Assembly: GCF_035046485.1 (NCBI RefSeq)
Contig: NC_085137.1
Coordinates: 130,514,703 to 130,578,702 of the forward strand
Source of the DNA: Aedes albopictus
Taxonomy: Eukaryota > Arthropoda > Insecta > Diptera > Culicidae
Direction of reading: 5' to 3'
DNA length: 64,000 bases
Made by a program: the position numbers and the translations under genes
The notes under the pieces: model-generated
Seen by the model: the letters and a program-made list of their open reading frames with translations, nothing else
The model's database searches: none
Told to the model about the DNA's origin: nothing
In this document: piece by piece, positions 35,706 through 47,069 of the stretch
Layout of the letters: each line of letters starts with the position of its first letter
How positions within the stretch are numbered: position 1 is the first letter of the stretch

Positions 35706-36202
35706 TGTTCGGATTACTAAGAACCAACTATTTTTTGTGAATCAGCTAATGTTAGCAGATCAAACTGTAATTATAATAAAATAAAGAGAATAATTATATG
35801 TGAGCCCGTGTACAGATTTAACATAATTCAGTGTGTTTCGACTTACAAGTTTAGTTTGGTTTCTTCCCTTTTCCACTTCTTCTCCTCTCTTTTCAAGCGA
35901 TTCACTGTCCTTCGTACACTCAATTTCCAAATCGTGCATCCGTTGTCTATGCGCCCGGTTGTAGTTGACTCAAAAGTTCACAATCGTCTAACGTCGCACT
36001 ACACTATCTTTCACAAATTTATCTAAATTCCAATTTCAATCACTTTACGCACTACCTATTACAGCTCTTATTTTGCTTCTGTTTGTTTTTGTTTATCCAT
36101 CCGTCGATCTCTATTCTATCACACCCCCCATCTCTCATTTTCAGATTCTCATTTCTCACTCTCGGTCGACCATAAACGCAATGCGGCAGTGCTGGCAGAA
36201 CA
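35706..36202 (-). repeat. 3' LTR of the BEL/Pao element
   Basis: 497 bp, TG...CA with TGTTC/GAACA inverted tips, same length as the other LTR with no difference noticed. On the minus strand it lies downstream of the coding region. The Gag frame runs 54 bp into it before stopping at 36149. Confidence 0.93.
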
Positions 36203-38854
36203 TTCCCCGGCCCGTAACACTGTCTCGGAGTCTGCATCCGGCTCAGGGTTACCACAGTTGATTTCCATTCTAGCCACTGTCGCTTGCTGGTTTCTTTCGA
36301 ATTGATTTGGAACCCTCGATCGTTGGAATCTTCTTGCTTTCCGTGCGAGCTTCTGACCGTCTATACACTTATTTTGTCTTCTTTCTTCGCTATACATTTT
36401 CTGAAGTTGTTGCACCCTTACCTTCGATCTAGTTGAACGATCAGTCTCACTCCACCGTGTGTTGCAACCTGGGTTAGCTAGCTTCACTTTTGTCTCTTCG
36501 TTCTGGCTGATTTCTTCGAGTCCAGTTCGAACAGAATGCACATTTACATAAGTATGCGCTTCGGCTCTCCGCTTTTCAGATCCGTAAATTGTCCAACCCA
36601 ACTTGGACCGCACAGCTATAGGTTCTCTCGCTCTCCCAATCCTTGACTCTTGCGGTGCAAAGAGATGGAGATTGTCCAACCCGACAAGAACGGTGGGCAC
36701 TCCAGTCGGAGAGTCATCCACAGGCACATCAGCAAGATGGGCGTAACGCCTTGCCACCTCAGCGTACCGAACATCCTGTTTTGGTAGCTGTAGCTCGGTC
36801 ACCGTACGCGCATTATACAGAGAAAACTTCTCCATTGAACCTCTTGCAGACACCATCATTTCAACGCATCGAGATTCATTCTCGTACCGATTGATATTTC
36901 CGGTCCAAGTAACTATCAACGGCTCGCGAACTCCCTTTGCGTTTAGTCGCTTAGCCACCGTATCATCTACCAACGTGACAGATGATCCTTCGTCCAGGAA
37001 TGCAACGGTGTCGATCTGCCTGTTGCCTACATGTAGCGTGATTGGTATCATTCGGAAGATTACAGCGCAGTTCGAGTTAGCTTTTTGTAGCTGCACTGAT
37101 TCCTCCACTCGATGCAATAGGGGATGGTGGTTACCTCGGCAGTCTCGCACATTACATTGGATGCTTGAAAAACAGTGACTACCACCGTGCTTATTCAAGC
37201 AAATTCCACAGAGTCCCAGATTTTCCACCTCCTCCAGCCTTTCCGCGATACTCATCCTTCGGAACTCTTCACAGTTCCTCATTACATGGTCCGTTTGCCC
37301 ACAAGACCAACAAGCCCGGGTGGATGCTTCACTGTGAGTTTCCTCATTCCACCTTTGGTCCGAATCATGTACATGCGAGGACTCTTTTCGGGGATACTCA
37401 CGCCTACATTCACGATCACTCACCGACAGCGTACAAAACTCTGTAACTTCGGACACATCGGACACTATTTCTGTAGCAAAGTTCGTAAACAACCTCAGTG
37501 GACTGCTTATCTTCCCTCGCTTGTACCGCACCCATTCTAGTTTGTAGCTTGGCGGCAATTTGTCAACCAATTCTTGCACCAACATCGGATTATTAAGGTG
37601 GTCTTTTAGTCCCGCTGCCTCAAGATGGTCACATAACTGCTTCACCGTAATTCCGAAAGTGATGAACGTCTCCAGCCTATCAGCTCGCGGTGCTGGAGCA
37701 TTTCTCACCTTGGTCACCAACGTTTTTAGTAGCTTCTCCGGTCTACCAAAGAGATTTCGGAGATCGCATATTACGTCCGGTACGGACTCCGGCAACACGA
37801 GTCGGCTTCTAACTGCTTCTAAAGCGTCTCCTTGTAAGCAGTCTTGAAGCCTCTTCAAGTTCTCCAAATTAGAAAAACCACACGCTACTGTCGTATGTTC
37901 AAAGCTGCTTATAAATAATGGCCAGGCTTCTGGTTCTCCACGAAATGTCGGAAGGTGCTGGGACACCGCTTTCCGTGCGGCAAGCTGCTCCCTCGAAATT
38001 CGGCCAACTTTTGGCCCCGACCCGTAACCAACTTTGCTGCCGTGCATGCATCTGCGGGGGCTTCCGCGACGACTACTGCGAAAACTGTTTCTTACCCGAT
38101 ACTCTTCTGATGACTCACTATCGGTTGATTCAATGTCAGTATCGGTGGTCACTGTTATTTTCTTCACTGGTTTCCATTTCAGGTTGTAATCGGTTTTGTT
38201 ACTAGCTTGCGGTAAATCCTTTTCGCCTTCTGTACCTTCTTGATCTTTCAACGCGTTGACCCTGCTCATACTGCTCTCAAATTGCTTTCGAATAGCATCC
38301 CGTTTCCTCAAAAAATCCTTCTCCGCAGCCAGTTGGGCATCCAGCATCTTTTGTTCATGCGCCAACTGCTGCATCTCCATTTCTCGTTGTACCTGGAGTT
38401 CCAGCTCACGCATCTCCTGCTCCTGCCTCAGTTGCTCCTCATTCCACGCTTTCTGCTGAGCGAGTAGCTTCCTCCGCGCCGTCATTTGCTTCATGAAAGT
38501 CTTCTGCTTGGCAAGTTGTTCTTCTTCCAGCTGCTTCTCAACTGGATCCACGTCGGAACCAACTTCCTGTTCGGACCCTCCGTCGCTTTTCTGGCCGGAC
38601 TTCTTACTACCTCGCTTACTGCGTCCTGCATCTGGAACTTTTAGCTGTCGAGCACTGGCAGAAACACACTTTCGACAGCGCCAATCGGTGTTGTCGATCT
38701 CTTGGTCTACTCCAGCACACGAAAAATGAGCCCAATGCTCACATTTTCTACATTGAACCCACTGGGTTTCAATGGAATCCGGTTCCGTTTTGGAGCAAAC
38801 CAGACATTGTTCGTCCTTGGAAGGTGAAGAAGTCATTCCGAAGAATCTTATCAT
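36149..38854 (-). CDS. BEL/Pao Gag-protease polyprotein, pol domain missing
   Basis: About 901 codons from the ATG at 38854. In order: a PHD/RING-like Cys-His cluster near residues 15-65; a Lys/Arg/Glu/Gln-rich coiled coil about 120-215; a DUF1759-type Gag domain about 305-400 (LPTFRGEPEAWPLF); a CCHC knuckle (CWSCGQTDHVMRNC) about 525; a DUF1758-type aspartic protease with FLDEGSS near 640; and the KLGWTIYG motif that normally precedes reverse transcriptase. After it the protein ends in about 110 residues of low similarity to anything recognised. BEL polyproteins are usually about twice as long. The frame is intact, with no stop. The ATG lies 14 nt after the 5' LTR, leaving no space for a standard primer site. 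Confidence 0.85.
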   Translation of the reverse strand: MIRFFGMTSSPSKDEQCLVCSKTEPDSIETQWVQCRKCEHWAHFSCAGVDQEIDNTDWRCRKCVSASARQLKVPDAGRSKRGSKKSGQKSDGGSEQEVGSDVDPVEKQLEEEQLAKQKTFMKQMTARRKLLAQQKAWNEEQLRQEQEMRELELQVQREMEMQQLAHEQKMLDAQLAAEKDFLRKRDAIRKQFESSMSRVNALKDQEGTEGEKDLPQASNKTDYNLKWKPVKKITVTTDTDIESTDSESSEEYRVRNSFRSSRRGSPRRCMHGSKVGYGSGPKVGRISREQLAARKAVSQHLPTFRGEPEAWPLFISSFEHTTVACGFSNLENLKRLQDCLQGDALEAVRSRLVLPESVPDVICDLRNLFGRPEKLLKTLVTKVRNAPAPRADRLETFITFGITVKQLCDHLEAAGLKDHLNNPMLVQELVDKLPPSYKLEWVRYKRGKISSPLRLFTNFATEIVSDVSEVTEFCTLSVSDRECRREYPRKESSHVHDSDQRWNEETHSEASTRACWSCGQTDHVMRNCEEFRRMSIAERLEEVENLGLCGICLNKHGGSHCFSSIQCNVRDCRGNHHPLLHRVEESVQLQKANSNCAVIFRMIPITLHVGNRQIDTVAFLDEGSSVTLVDDTVAKRLNAKGVREPLIVTWTGNINRYENESRCVEMMVSARGSMEKFSLYNARTVTELQLPKQDVRYAEVARRYAHLADVPVDDSPTGVPTVLVGLDNLHLFAPQESRIGRAREPIAVRSKLGWTIYGSEKRRAEAHTYVNVHSVRTGLEEISQNEETKVKLANPGCNTRWSETDRSTRSKVRVQQLQKMYSEERRQNKCIDGQKLARKARRFQRSRVPNQFERNQQATVARMEINCGNPEPDADSETVLRAGECSASTAALRLWSTESEK

Positions 38855-38868
38855 AAACTTTTTGATTT

Positions 38869-39365
38869 TGTTCGGATTACTAAGAACCAACTATTTTTTG
38901 TGAATCAGCTAATGTTAGCAGATCAAACTGTAATTATAATAAAATAAAGAGAATAATTATATGTGAGCCCGTGTACAGATTTAACATAATTCAGTGTGTT
39001 TCGACTTACAAGTTTAGTTTGGTTTCTTCCCTTTTCCACTTCTTCTCCTCTCTTTTCAAGCGATTCACTGTCCTTCGTACACTCAATTTCCAAATCGTGC
39101 ATCCGTTGTCTATGCGCCCGGTTGTAGTTGACTCAAAAGTTCACAATCGTCTAACGTCGCACTACACTATCTTTCACAAATTTATCTAAATTCCAATTTC
39201 AATCACTTTACGCACTACCTATTACAGCTCTTATTTTGCTTCTGTTTGTTTTTGTTTATCCATCCGTCGATCTCTATTCTATCACACCCCCCATCTCTCA
39301 TTTTCAGATTCTCATTTCTCACTCTCGGTCGACCATAAACGCAATGCGGCAGTGCTGGCAGAACA
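38869..39365 (-). repeat. 5' LTR of the BEL/Pao element
   Basis: 497-bp partner of 35706-36202. On the minus strand it should carry the promoter for the Gag-protease frame. It is followed at 39366 by GAATT, the second copy of the target duplication, then by array sequence. Confidence 0.93.
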
Positions 39366-39880
39366 GAATTCCTCAAGAGATTTCTACTGAAATTTTTCTA
39401 GGGATTGCTTCCAGAATTCCTCCAGTAATTTCTCCAGAATTTCCTCCAAGGAATCCTCTAGAAATTTATCTAGGATTTCTTCCAGGATTTCCTCATGAGA
39501 TCTCTTCAGACATTTTTCTAGGTATTCCTCCCATAATTTATCCAGAAATTCCTCCAAGTATACTTTCAGAAATTTTCCCATGGATTCCTCCGGGAATTTC
39601 CTACAGGGCTTCCACTAGGCATTCCTGTAGGAATTGCTCCAGGGATTCATCCAGATGTTTCTTCAGGGGTTTATCCAGGAAGTCTTCCAGGGATTGCTCA
39701 AATGATTTCTTCAGAAATTCCTCTCAGGTTCTCTTCTTAAATTCATTCAGGAGTTCCATCGGAAATTTCAGAAATCCTTCAATTTTCTTTTCAGGGATGT
39801 ACCCAAGAACTTCTCCAGAATTACGTGATGATTTTTTGAATTATTTCCAGAATTTCTGAATGAATTCCTCTTGCGAATAG
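39366..39880. repeat. Type I minisatellite, right part of the hAT cargo
   Basis: Continuation of the array at 31560-35705 after the LTR insertion, with the same 12/24-bp units and strand. Subterminal hAT sequence of about 400 bp follows, up to 40294. Confidence 0.85.
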
Positions 39881-40302
39881 TATTGGAAGATAATTTAAAA
39901 AGGACGCATACAGGAACCAGGAAATTGTTGGTTAGTCTCAAAAGAGTTTGTAATTTCCATCAGAGTTCAGCTATAATTTCCTATGAATGTTTTGTAGACA
40001 TTAATAAAAAAATCAGAGCAAAATAATGCACGAATAAATAAAAATCCCACATATTTAAGAAATTGGTCACCGCTACAAGCACCACGTTGATTCGTGTAGA
40101 TCAGGCGAGCTTTTTTAACGTATTGTACAAAATACTACAGCGTGACTGCTAAAGGGTTAAATAATGCTTTAACAATGTAATGTTACTGTATGCAATTTCA
40201 TCGTGTTGCGTTTAGTTATAAAAGCTTGTAGGTAAAAATTTTCTAAGGTTGCTTCACCCCCCTCCCCCTGACCGAAAAGCTGGCTACGCCCTTGACTGTT
40301 TC

Positions 40303-41526
40303 CACTATCCTTCTCTGGCTAGCGTCATCCATTGTTGATTATCAAAGACACAGCACAAAAATGAGTTTATAACGGGCGCGGTGATTCCTCTCTGGAGCCC
40401 TTTGCCATCATATACTTTGTCTTCGACACATTAATGACTAATCTGATTCACCTGGCTTCACTCTTTAGTCGGATGTACGTTTCCGCCATCGTCTCAAATT
40501 TACGAGCTATAATATCAATATCATCAACAGACAAGCTGAACAGACTTCGTGAAAATCGTTTCACTCGTGTTTATCCCGCTCTCCTTATTACACCTTCTTA
40601 GGCGATGCTAACCAGCAAGCACGAAAGACCATCACCTTGCCGTAACCCTCTGCGAGATTTGAAGGGACTCGAACTACGCACATCACTCGATCCATCGTCG
40701 CCTTGATCAATCGCATCAGTTTATCCGGGAATCCGTATTCGTGCATAATCTGCCATAGCTGTTCGCGATCGATTGTATCATACGCCGACTTGACATCGAT
40801 GAACAAGTGATGTGTGGGCACGTTGTATTCGCGGCATTTCTGCAACACCTGGCGGATGGCGAACATCTGATCCGTTGTAGCGCATTCACTCATGAATCCA
40901 ACCTGATATTGCCCCACAAACTCTCTTGTAATCGGTTATAGACGGCGGCATGAAATTTGAGAGTGTATCTTGTAGGCAGCGCTTAGTAGAGTGATCTTGC
41001 GATGGGTTCCCGCAAGCCAAGTTGTCGTCCTTTTTGTAGATGGGACACACGATACCTTCCAACCATTCCTCCGGTAATAGTTACTCCTCCCAAATCTTGG
41101 TAATGACCCAGTGTAGTGCTCTCACCAGTGCTTCTCCACCGTATTTTAGTAACTCGCTTGGTAATTGATCTGCTCCAGCGGCTTTGTTGTTTTTCAACCG
41201 GCTAACCTCCTCTTCAATCTCTTGGAGGTTAAGGGCTGGAAATCTTTCGTCCTGCGCACGTACTCCTAGATCTGTTACCACGCCACCTTCGCTGCTTGCA
41301 ACGTCGTCGCCATTGAGGTGCTCATCGTAATGCTGCCGCCACCTCTCGACTACCTCACGTTTGCTCGTGAGAATATTCCCGTGATTGTCTCGGCACACGT
41401 CGGCTTGTGGCACAAAGCCTCTGCGCGAGCGGTTCAGCTTCTCGTACAGCTCTTCCATCGCTTCGCGATCTCGTTCTTCCTGCTGGCGCTTCTTCCTCCG
41501 GAAGACTGAGTTCTGTCGGTTCTTCA
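40303..41526 (-). pseudogene. RTE-type reverse transcriptase fragment
   Basis: On the minus strand the segment 41526-41081 encodes the linker and start of the RT domain (MEELYEKLNR..., then NNKAAGADQLPSELLKYGG). 40917-40588 encodes RT core motifs with FIDVKSAYDTIDREQLW. About 40560-40350 keeps a degraded VDDIDIIARKFE stretch, corresponding to the catalytic xxDD box. Frames are broken by shifts. The fingers/palm order and the endonuclease seen at 44263-46010 fit an RTE/BovB-like non-LTR element. It is the 3' half of a copy whose 5' half lies to the right, separated by the minisatellite block 41527-44262. Confidence 0.8.
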
Positions 41527-44262
41527 GGAATTTCTTTTATTATTCCTATTAGAATACCTCCGGGGATTCCTCCTGGATTTCATTTAGGCATTTCACCTGG
41601 AGATCGTTCGGAGATTTCTACGGGAATGCTTTCGAGGATTTCTTCTGGAATTCGGAGATTCCTCCTAGATTTCCTTCTGGAATTTCTTCTGAAATTCCTT
41701 CAGGAAATCCTCCGGGAATTCCGTCGGGTATTCTATCTGGACTTTCTTCAGAGATTCTCCTGGGGGAAGCCTCAGGGGATTTCTCCTGGAGTTAATTCGA
41801 AGATTCCTCCTAGGGTTCCTTCGCTGATTTCTCCTGGAATTACTTCGGATATTTCTCCTGGACTTCCTATGGGGATTCCTCTTGGAATTCCTTCGGGGTT
41901 TCCTCTTGAAAATCCTTCGATTATTCCGCTAGGAAATCCTTCGGAGATTCCTCCTGGATTCAGAGGTTCCCCCTGGGATTCCTGCAGGAACTGCTCCTGT
42001 AATTTCTTCAGGGATTTCTCCTGGAATTCCTTCAAGAAATCCTCCTGGAATTACGTCGGGTATTTCTTCTGAACTTCTTTCAAGGATTCCTCCTGGACTT
42101 CCTTAGGGGCTTCCGCCTGGAATGTCATCGTGGATTCCTCCTGAATTTCCTTAGGGACTTCCTCCTGGAATTCCTTCGGAGTTTCCTCTTGAAAATCTTT
42201 CAATTATTCCGAAGGGAAATCCTTCGGAGATTCCTCTCATGGATTTTTTTTTGGGATTCCTGCTGGGATTGATTTGTGGATTACAGCTGGAATTCCTTTC
42301 AGATTTGTGCTGGAATTCTTTCGGAACTTCCTCTTGGAATTCCTGCGGGGATGCCTCCTTAAATTCCTTCGAGGATTCCTCCTAAAATTCCTCCAGGGAT
42401 TCCTCTGGGATCCAGGAGTTCCTCTTGTAATTCCTTCGAAGATTCCTCCTGGATATTTTTCGATGGTTCCTCCTAGAAATCTTTTGGCGATTCTTTCTCG
42501 AAATCCTTCGAAAATTCTTTCTGCAATACTTTCTGGATACCTCCTGGACATCCTTCTTATTTTCCTCTTAAATTTCTTTCATTGGACCCCCAATCGGACA
42601 GGAACAACCAACAGCCACACACCAACATCATCGTGCTCATCATTCTACCATGATAGGGTAGAAAGTGAAAGCAGCGGCAACCAGTTCGATGTAGTACAAT
42701 TAGAATAGAATACATTTAGGCGCTGTACAAAGTGTATGTACAGCTTCCAATTGGAATCGCTCAAGCAGTGCCCTAGTGGACAATAGAGCTGTAAATTAGG
42801 TTAAGTGATTGAAGAATAAAAAAAAATTCAGGATATTTCTTGATATTCCGTCGTGGATTCCTCCGGGAGTTCCTACGGGGTTTCCTCCTGAAATTCCTTT
42901 GGTGAACCTTTGAAGATTCCTCTTGAAATTCCTTCTGAAATTCCTCATAGAATGCTTCCAAGATTACTCCTGCAATTCCTTCAGAATTTCTTTCTTGAAT
43001 TTCTTCGTTGATTTCTCCTAGAATTCCTTCAGATATTCCTCCTGGAATTCGGGGATTCTTCCTAGAGTTCCTTCGGGGATTTCTTCTTGAATTTCTTTTG
43101 AGATTCCTCCTGGATTTCCTATGGGGATTCCTTTTGGAATTCCATCGGGATTTCCTCTTGAAAAACTTTTGAGGATTCCGCTTGGAATTCTTTCGGAGAT
43201 TCCTCCAGGAATTCCTTTGGGGATTCCTCCTAGAATTCCTTCAAGGATTATTTCTACAATTCCTGCGGGGGTTTCTCTCTTCGAGGATTCCTCCTAAAAT
43301 TCCTTCGAGGATTTCTCCTGATATTGCGTCGGGAATTTCTTCTGGAATTCCTTCGGGATTCCCTCTTGGAATGCCTTTGGTGATTCCTCTTCGAATTTCT
43401 TCGCTAATTCCTCCTAGAATCTTCTCGGGGATTTCTTCAGAAATTCTTTCAGAGATTCCTCCTGGGTATTGTTCTTTGATTCCTGCTAGAAATCCTTTGG
43501 TTTTTTTTAATTCCCTTGGAAATTCCCACTGGAACTCTTTTGAGGATTCCTTCTGGAAATTCTCTTTGGATTCTGGTTTGAATTTCTTTAGGATTCCTCC
43601 TAGATATTTTTCGTTGATTCCTCCTATAAATCCTTAGAGGATTCCTTCTCGCAATCCTTTAGAAATTCCCGCAGGAATTCCTTCAGGGATTCCTCCTGGA
43701 TTTTTTTTCCGATCCCTGCTATAATTCGCTTGGGATTCCTCCTTCATTTGGGGAATCGTCTCCATTCCATCGGAGATTTTTCCTGGATTTCCTTCTAAAA
43801 ATCCTCGAACATTTTAATCAGGGATTTCTTCAGAAGCTTCTGCAGGGATCTCTCTAAGAAATATTCTTGAACCATCAGAGATTTCTGCAGAAGTTCCTTC
43901 AGGGTTTCATACAGCAGTTCCTGCAGAGATTTGTCTAGGATTTTTTTTCATGGATTCCTTCAGGAGTTTCTTTGGGGCTTCTCCTGGAATTCCTTCTGAG
44001 ATTCCTACCTTCATTTCAACGTAATGGTCACGAAAAAGACCAGACCACAAATTCTAGAGCGTAATGACAACTTTTTTACTTTGCCAATGTTGACATTATG
44101 GTCATATTTATTTCACGCCGATTCACGCTGCCGCCGCCGCCGCCGAAAGCTTCCGACAGCGTGACGCCGATTACGCCACCGTCGCCGGCCAAAAATTGTC
44201 CTTACGCTGCCGCCGAGCAAAATACAATCGGCGCACAGGTCTATCGGACTACCATACCACGA
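41527..44262. repeat. Type I minisatellite block splitting the RTE copy
   Basis: 24-bp units near GGAATTCCTTCGGGGATTCCTCCT, interrupted by a retroposon tail (42583-42828). From 43812 the block matches 2279-2480, then an A/T segment and a GCC-rich tract (44100-44240) matching 2800-2900, ending GAGCAAAATACAATCGGCG. About 600 bp of RTE coding sequence expected at this place are absent, so the insertion came with a deletion. Confidence 0.8.
42583..42828 (+). mobile_element. 5'-truncated retroposon 3' end
   Basis: A non-repetitive 246-bp segment interrupts the array and ends GAATAAAAAAAAA, a poly-A-like tail. Its family was not recognised and no clear target duplication was found. Probably the 3' UTR of a LINE or SINE-like element. 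Confidence 0.5.
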
Positions 44263-44332
44263 GAGGCTGCAAAGTTTACGCATCGCTGGCCGTTATCATT
44301 CGATACGGCGTGCAGGCTGTTCAGCCCGATTA
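44263..44332 (-). pseudogene. RTE endonuclease fragment, inner piece
   Basis: Minus-strand translation reads IGLNSLHAVSNDNGQRCVNF and continues AASRGMVVR, a typical inner stretch of the RTE apurinic-type endonuclease. It joins in sense with 45094-45310 once the palindromic element 44333-45093 is removed. Confidence 0.75.
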
Positions 44333-45093
44333 CACAGCGTAACAAAAATTAACTTTTTGTCTGTCTCAAGAGCAAACTTATGTGTCTCCGAAGGATTTTT
44401 GGCCGCTGAATCCGAATCCGGGCTCAGATTTGCTCTAACACGTCACAATTTTGAGCTATACCTCAATTTATAGGGCAAAATATGCGATTTTGGGCTTTTT
44501 TGACTGCAAGCCATTAAGCAAGGAAATATTTTTTTAAGCAATCAAAATGTTAATTGGTCAATTAACATCTAAATTAACGACTCATGCAAAATATTTCATT
44601 TTACCAAATCGAATTTGATAGTTTTAAGCGATTGATGTTAGGTACGATATTTCCCATACAAGTCATCCTCCAAAAGTTGCATGCAAGTTTTCATACTAAC
44701 ATAAAATGCTTAAATCTATCTTGGTACCAGCTCAGATCAATCACGGAGTAGCAACCATTGACATGTATAGTCAGATTTGATCGTTGATCGATTGATCGTA
44801 ACATAAAATGCTTAAATCTAATTTGATTAGGTAAAACGAAATATTTTGCATGAGTCGTTAATTTAGATGTTAATTGACCAATTAACCTTTTGATTGCTTA
44901 AAAAAAATATTTCCTTGCTTAATGACTTGCAGTCAAAAAAGCCCAAAATCGCATATTTTGTCCTATAAATTGAGGTATAGCTCAAAATTGTGACGTGTTA
45001 GAGCAAATCTGAGCCCGGATTCGGATTCAGCGGCCAAAAATCCTTCGGAGACACATAAGTTTGCTCTTGAGACAAAAAAAATGTTGCGCTGTG
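44333..45093. mobile_element. 761-bp palindromic MITE with TTA target duplication
   Basis: The ends are CACAGCGTAAC and the inverse of CACAGCGCAAC. TTA is repeated on both sides (44330-44332, 45094-45096). Removing the element and one TTA restores continuity of the interrupted RTE endonuclease. Nearly the whole element is an inverted repeat of about 300-bp arms around an asymmetric centre (about 44640-44800). A TWA duplication suggests PIF/Harbinger, which is inferred only. Confidence 0.88.
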
Positions 45094-46010
45094 TTACCGG
45101 TCTGTACATTTCCTCCCTTCCTACCTGCGCGTTCATGTCGCCGACAACGATTTTCACGTCACGCGGCGAGCAACTATCGTATGTATGCTCTAACTGCGCG
45201 TATAACGCTTCTTTCTCGTCATCAGGTCTCCCTTTGTGTGGGTAGTGCATGTTTATGATGCTGTAGTTGAAGAAACGGCCCTTAACTCTCAACATGCACA
45301 TTAGGCCGTCCCTTATTTTGCAAAAATTAGAAATGTTATAAGTTCGTTTGTGGAAAATGATCGTTTTAGCAAAGAAACGATCGTGTCAAAATTTGAAGTC
45401 CGTATCTCAAGGCTAAGTGGTCCCTCAAGGGGCCTAAAGTTGTCAAAAATTGTATGGGACCAAAAAAACATGAAATTTTTATCGACATAAAAATATGCTA
45501 TTCTACTAAAACCGGTGATTTTAGGACCCTTAAGGGCCAAAAATGTGCTTAGATTTGATCTCTACTCGTTTCCAAGTTATTGACAAAAACAACCGAAAAA
45601 TCAGCAATTTTGACCATTTTATTAGATTTCGAAGGAAACCTACCCTATTTTGTTCAATAACTCACACTTTCTGTCCAGCCCAACAAAGTTCCTGCAACGC
45701 CACGATGTCGAAGTTGCCTGAATGTAGTTCGTCGTAAATTATCCTGTCACATCCTGCGAAACCTAGTGACTTGCAATTCCATGTTCCAAGTTTCCAATCG
45801 TAGTTCTTATTTCGTCGCATGGGTCTTTGCCGATTGTATCGAGTCGTATTTTCTCCTATGATATTCGCAATGGGGATTTTTACGGGTGGCTTATTGGGCC
45901 TACGCCAACACTCCTGTCTGTCTCGCCGGAGGGCCATCGTACCAGTTCTGTTTAGCGTCCCAATCAACACTGGGACGACCACGCTGATGGGGCTACCACC
46001 TTTGATCTAG
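45094..46010 (-). pseudogene. RTE endonuclease N-terminal part, interrupted
   Basis: 45982-45662 (minus) encodes a basic leader and then KLGTWNCKSLGF and FDIVALQELCWAGQ, the start of an APE-type endonuclease. 45301-45096 continues with LRVKGRFFNYSIINMHYPH and VKIVVGDMNAQVGREE, the GDxN catalytic region. The two are separated by about 340 bp of foreign AT-rich sequence (about 45310-45655) and some endonuclease codons are lost. It belongs to the same copy as 40303-41526. Confidence 0.8.
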
Positions 46011-46856
<846 letters not shown>

Positions 46857-47069
46857 TGAAAGTTCATAATTGCTAGAGGAGGTATTGAAAATATTCATAT
46901 TCATAATCAAAGAAATCAGTACAAAAACAATAAAACAAATAAATGAATTAATTAAATTATCGATTATTTAAGAAAATAATTACATAAATAAGTAAGAAAA
47001 TATAAGCGGGATTTGTTTGCTAGATGATTTGACAAACACTACTACATCAAACACTAAAAGAAAATCTTC

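Larger units (their letters stand above)
35706..39365 (-). mobile_element. Young BEL/Pao LTR element, Gag-protease only
   Basis: Two 497-bp LTRs (35706-36202 and 38869-39365) start TGTTC and end GAACA and look identical by eye. The exact target duplication GAATT (35701-35705 and 39366-39370) lies inside the type I array. The coding strand is minus. The interior is only 2,666 bp and holds Gag and protease but no reverse transcriptase, RNase H or integrase. A purine-rich stretch on the minus strand (CGGGCCGGGGAA, 36203-36214) abuts the 3' LTR. It is a deletion derivative that must have moved recently using enzymes from another copy. Confidence 0.93.
31291..40294. mobile_element. 9-kb non-autonomous hAT-type element carrying type I minisatellite
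   Basis: The left end CATGGGCGTAGCCAG and the inverse of the right end, CAAGGGCGTAGCCAG, match over 15 bp with one mismatch and fit the hAT CAGNGGCGTAGCCAG pattern. The exact 8-bp direct repeat ACTGTTTC lies at 31283-31290 and 40295-40302. The body is about 4.7 kb of type I minisatellite plus AT-rich subterminal sequence. A 3,660-bp LTR element was inserted later, so the original length was about 5.3 kb. There is no transposase. Right of it lies RTE sequence. Confidence 0.88.

Noticed and set aside
36149..38890. 913-codon frame as a host PHD-finger gene
   Set aside because: It lies between two apparently identical LTRs with an exact GAATT duplication and has CCHC and DUF1758-type protease motifs, so it is BEL/Pao Gag-protease.
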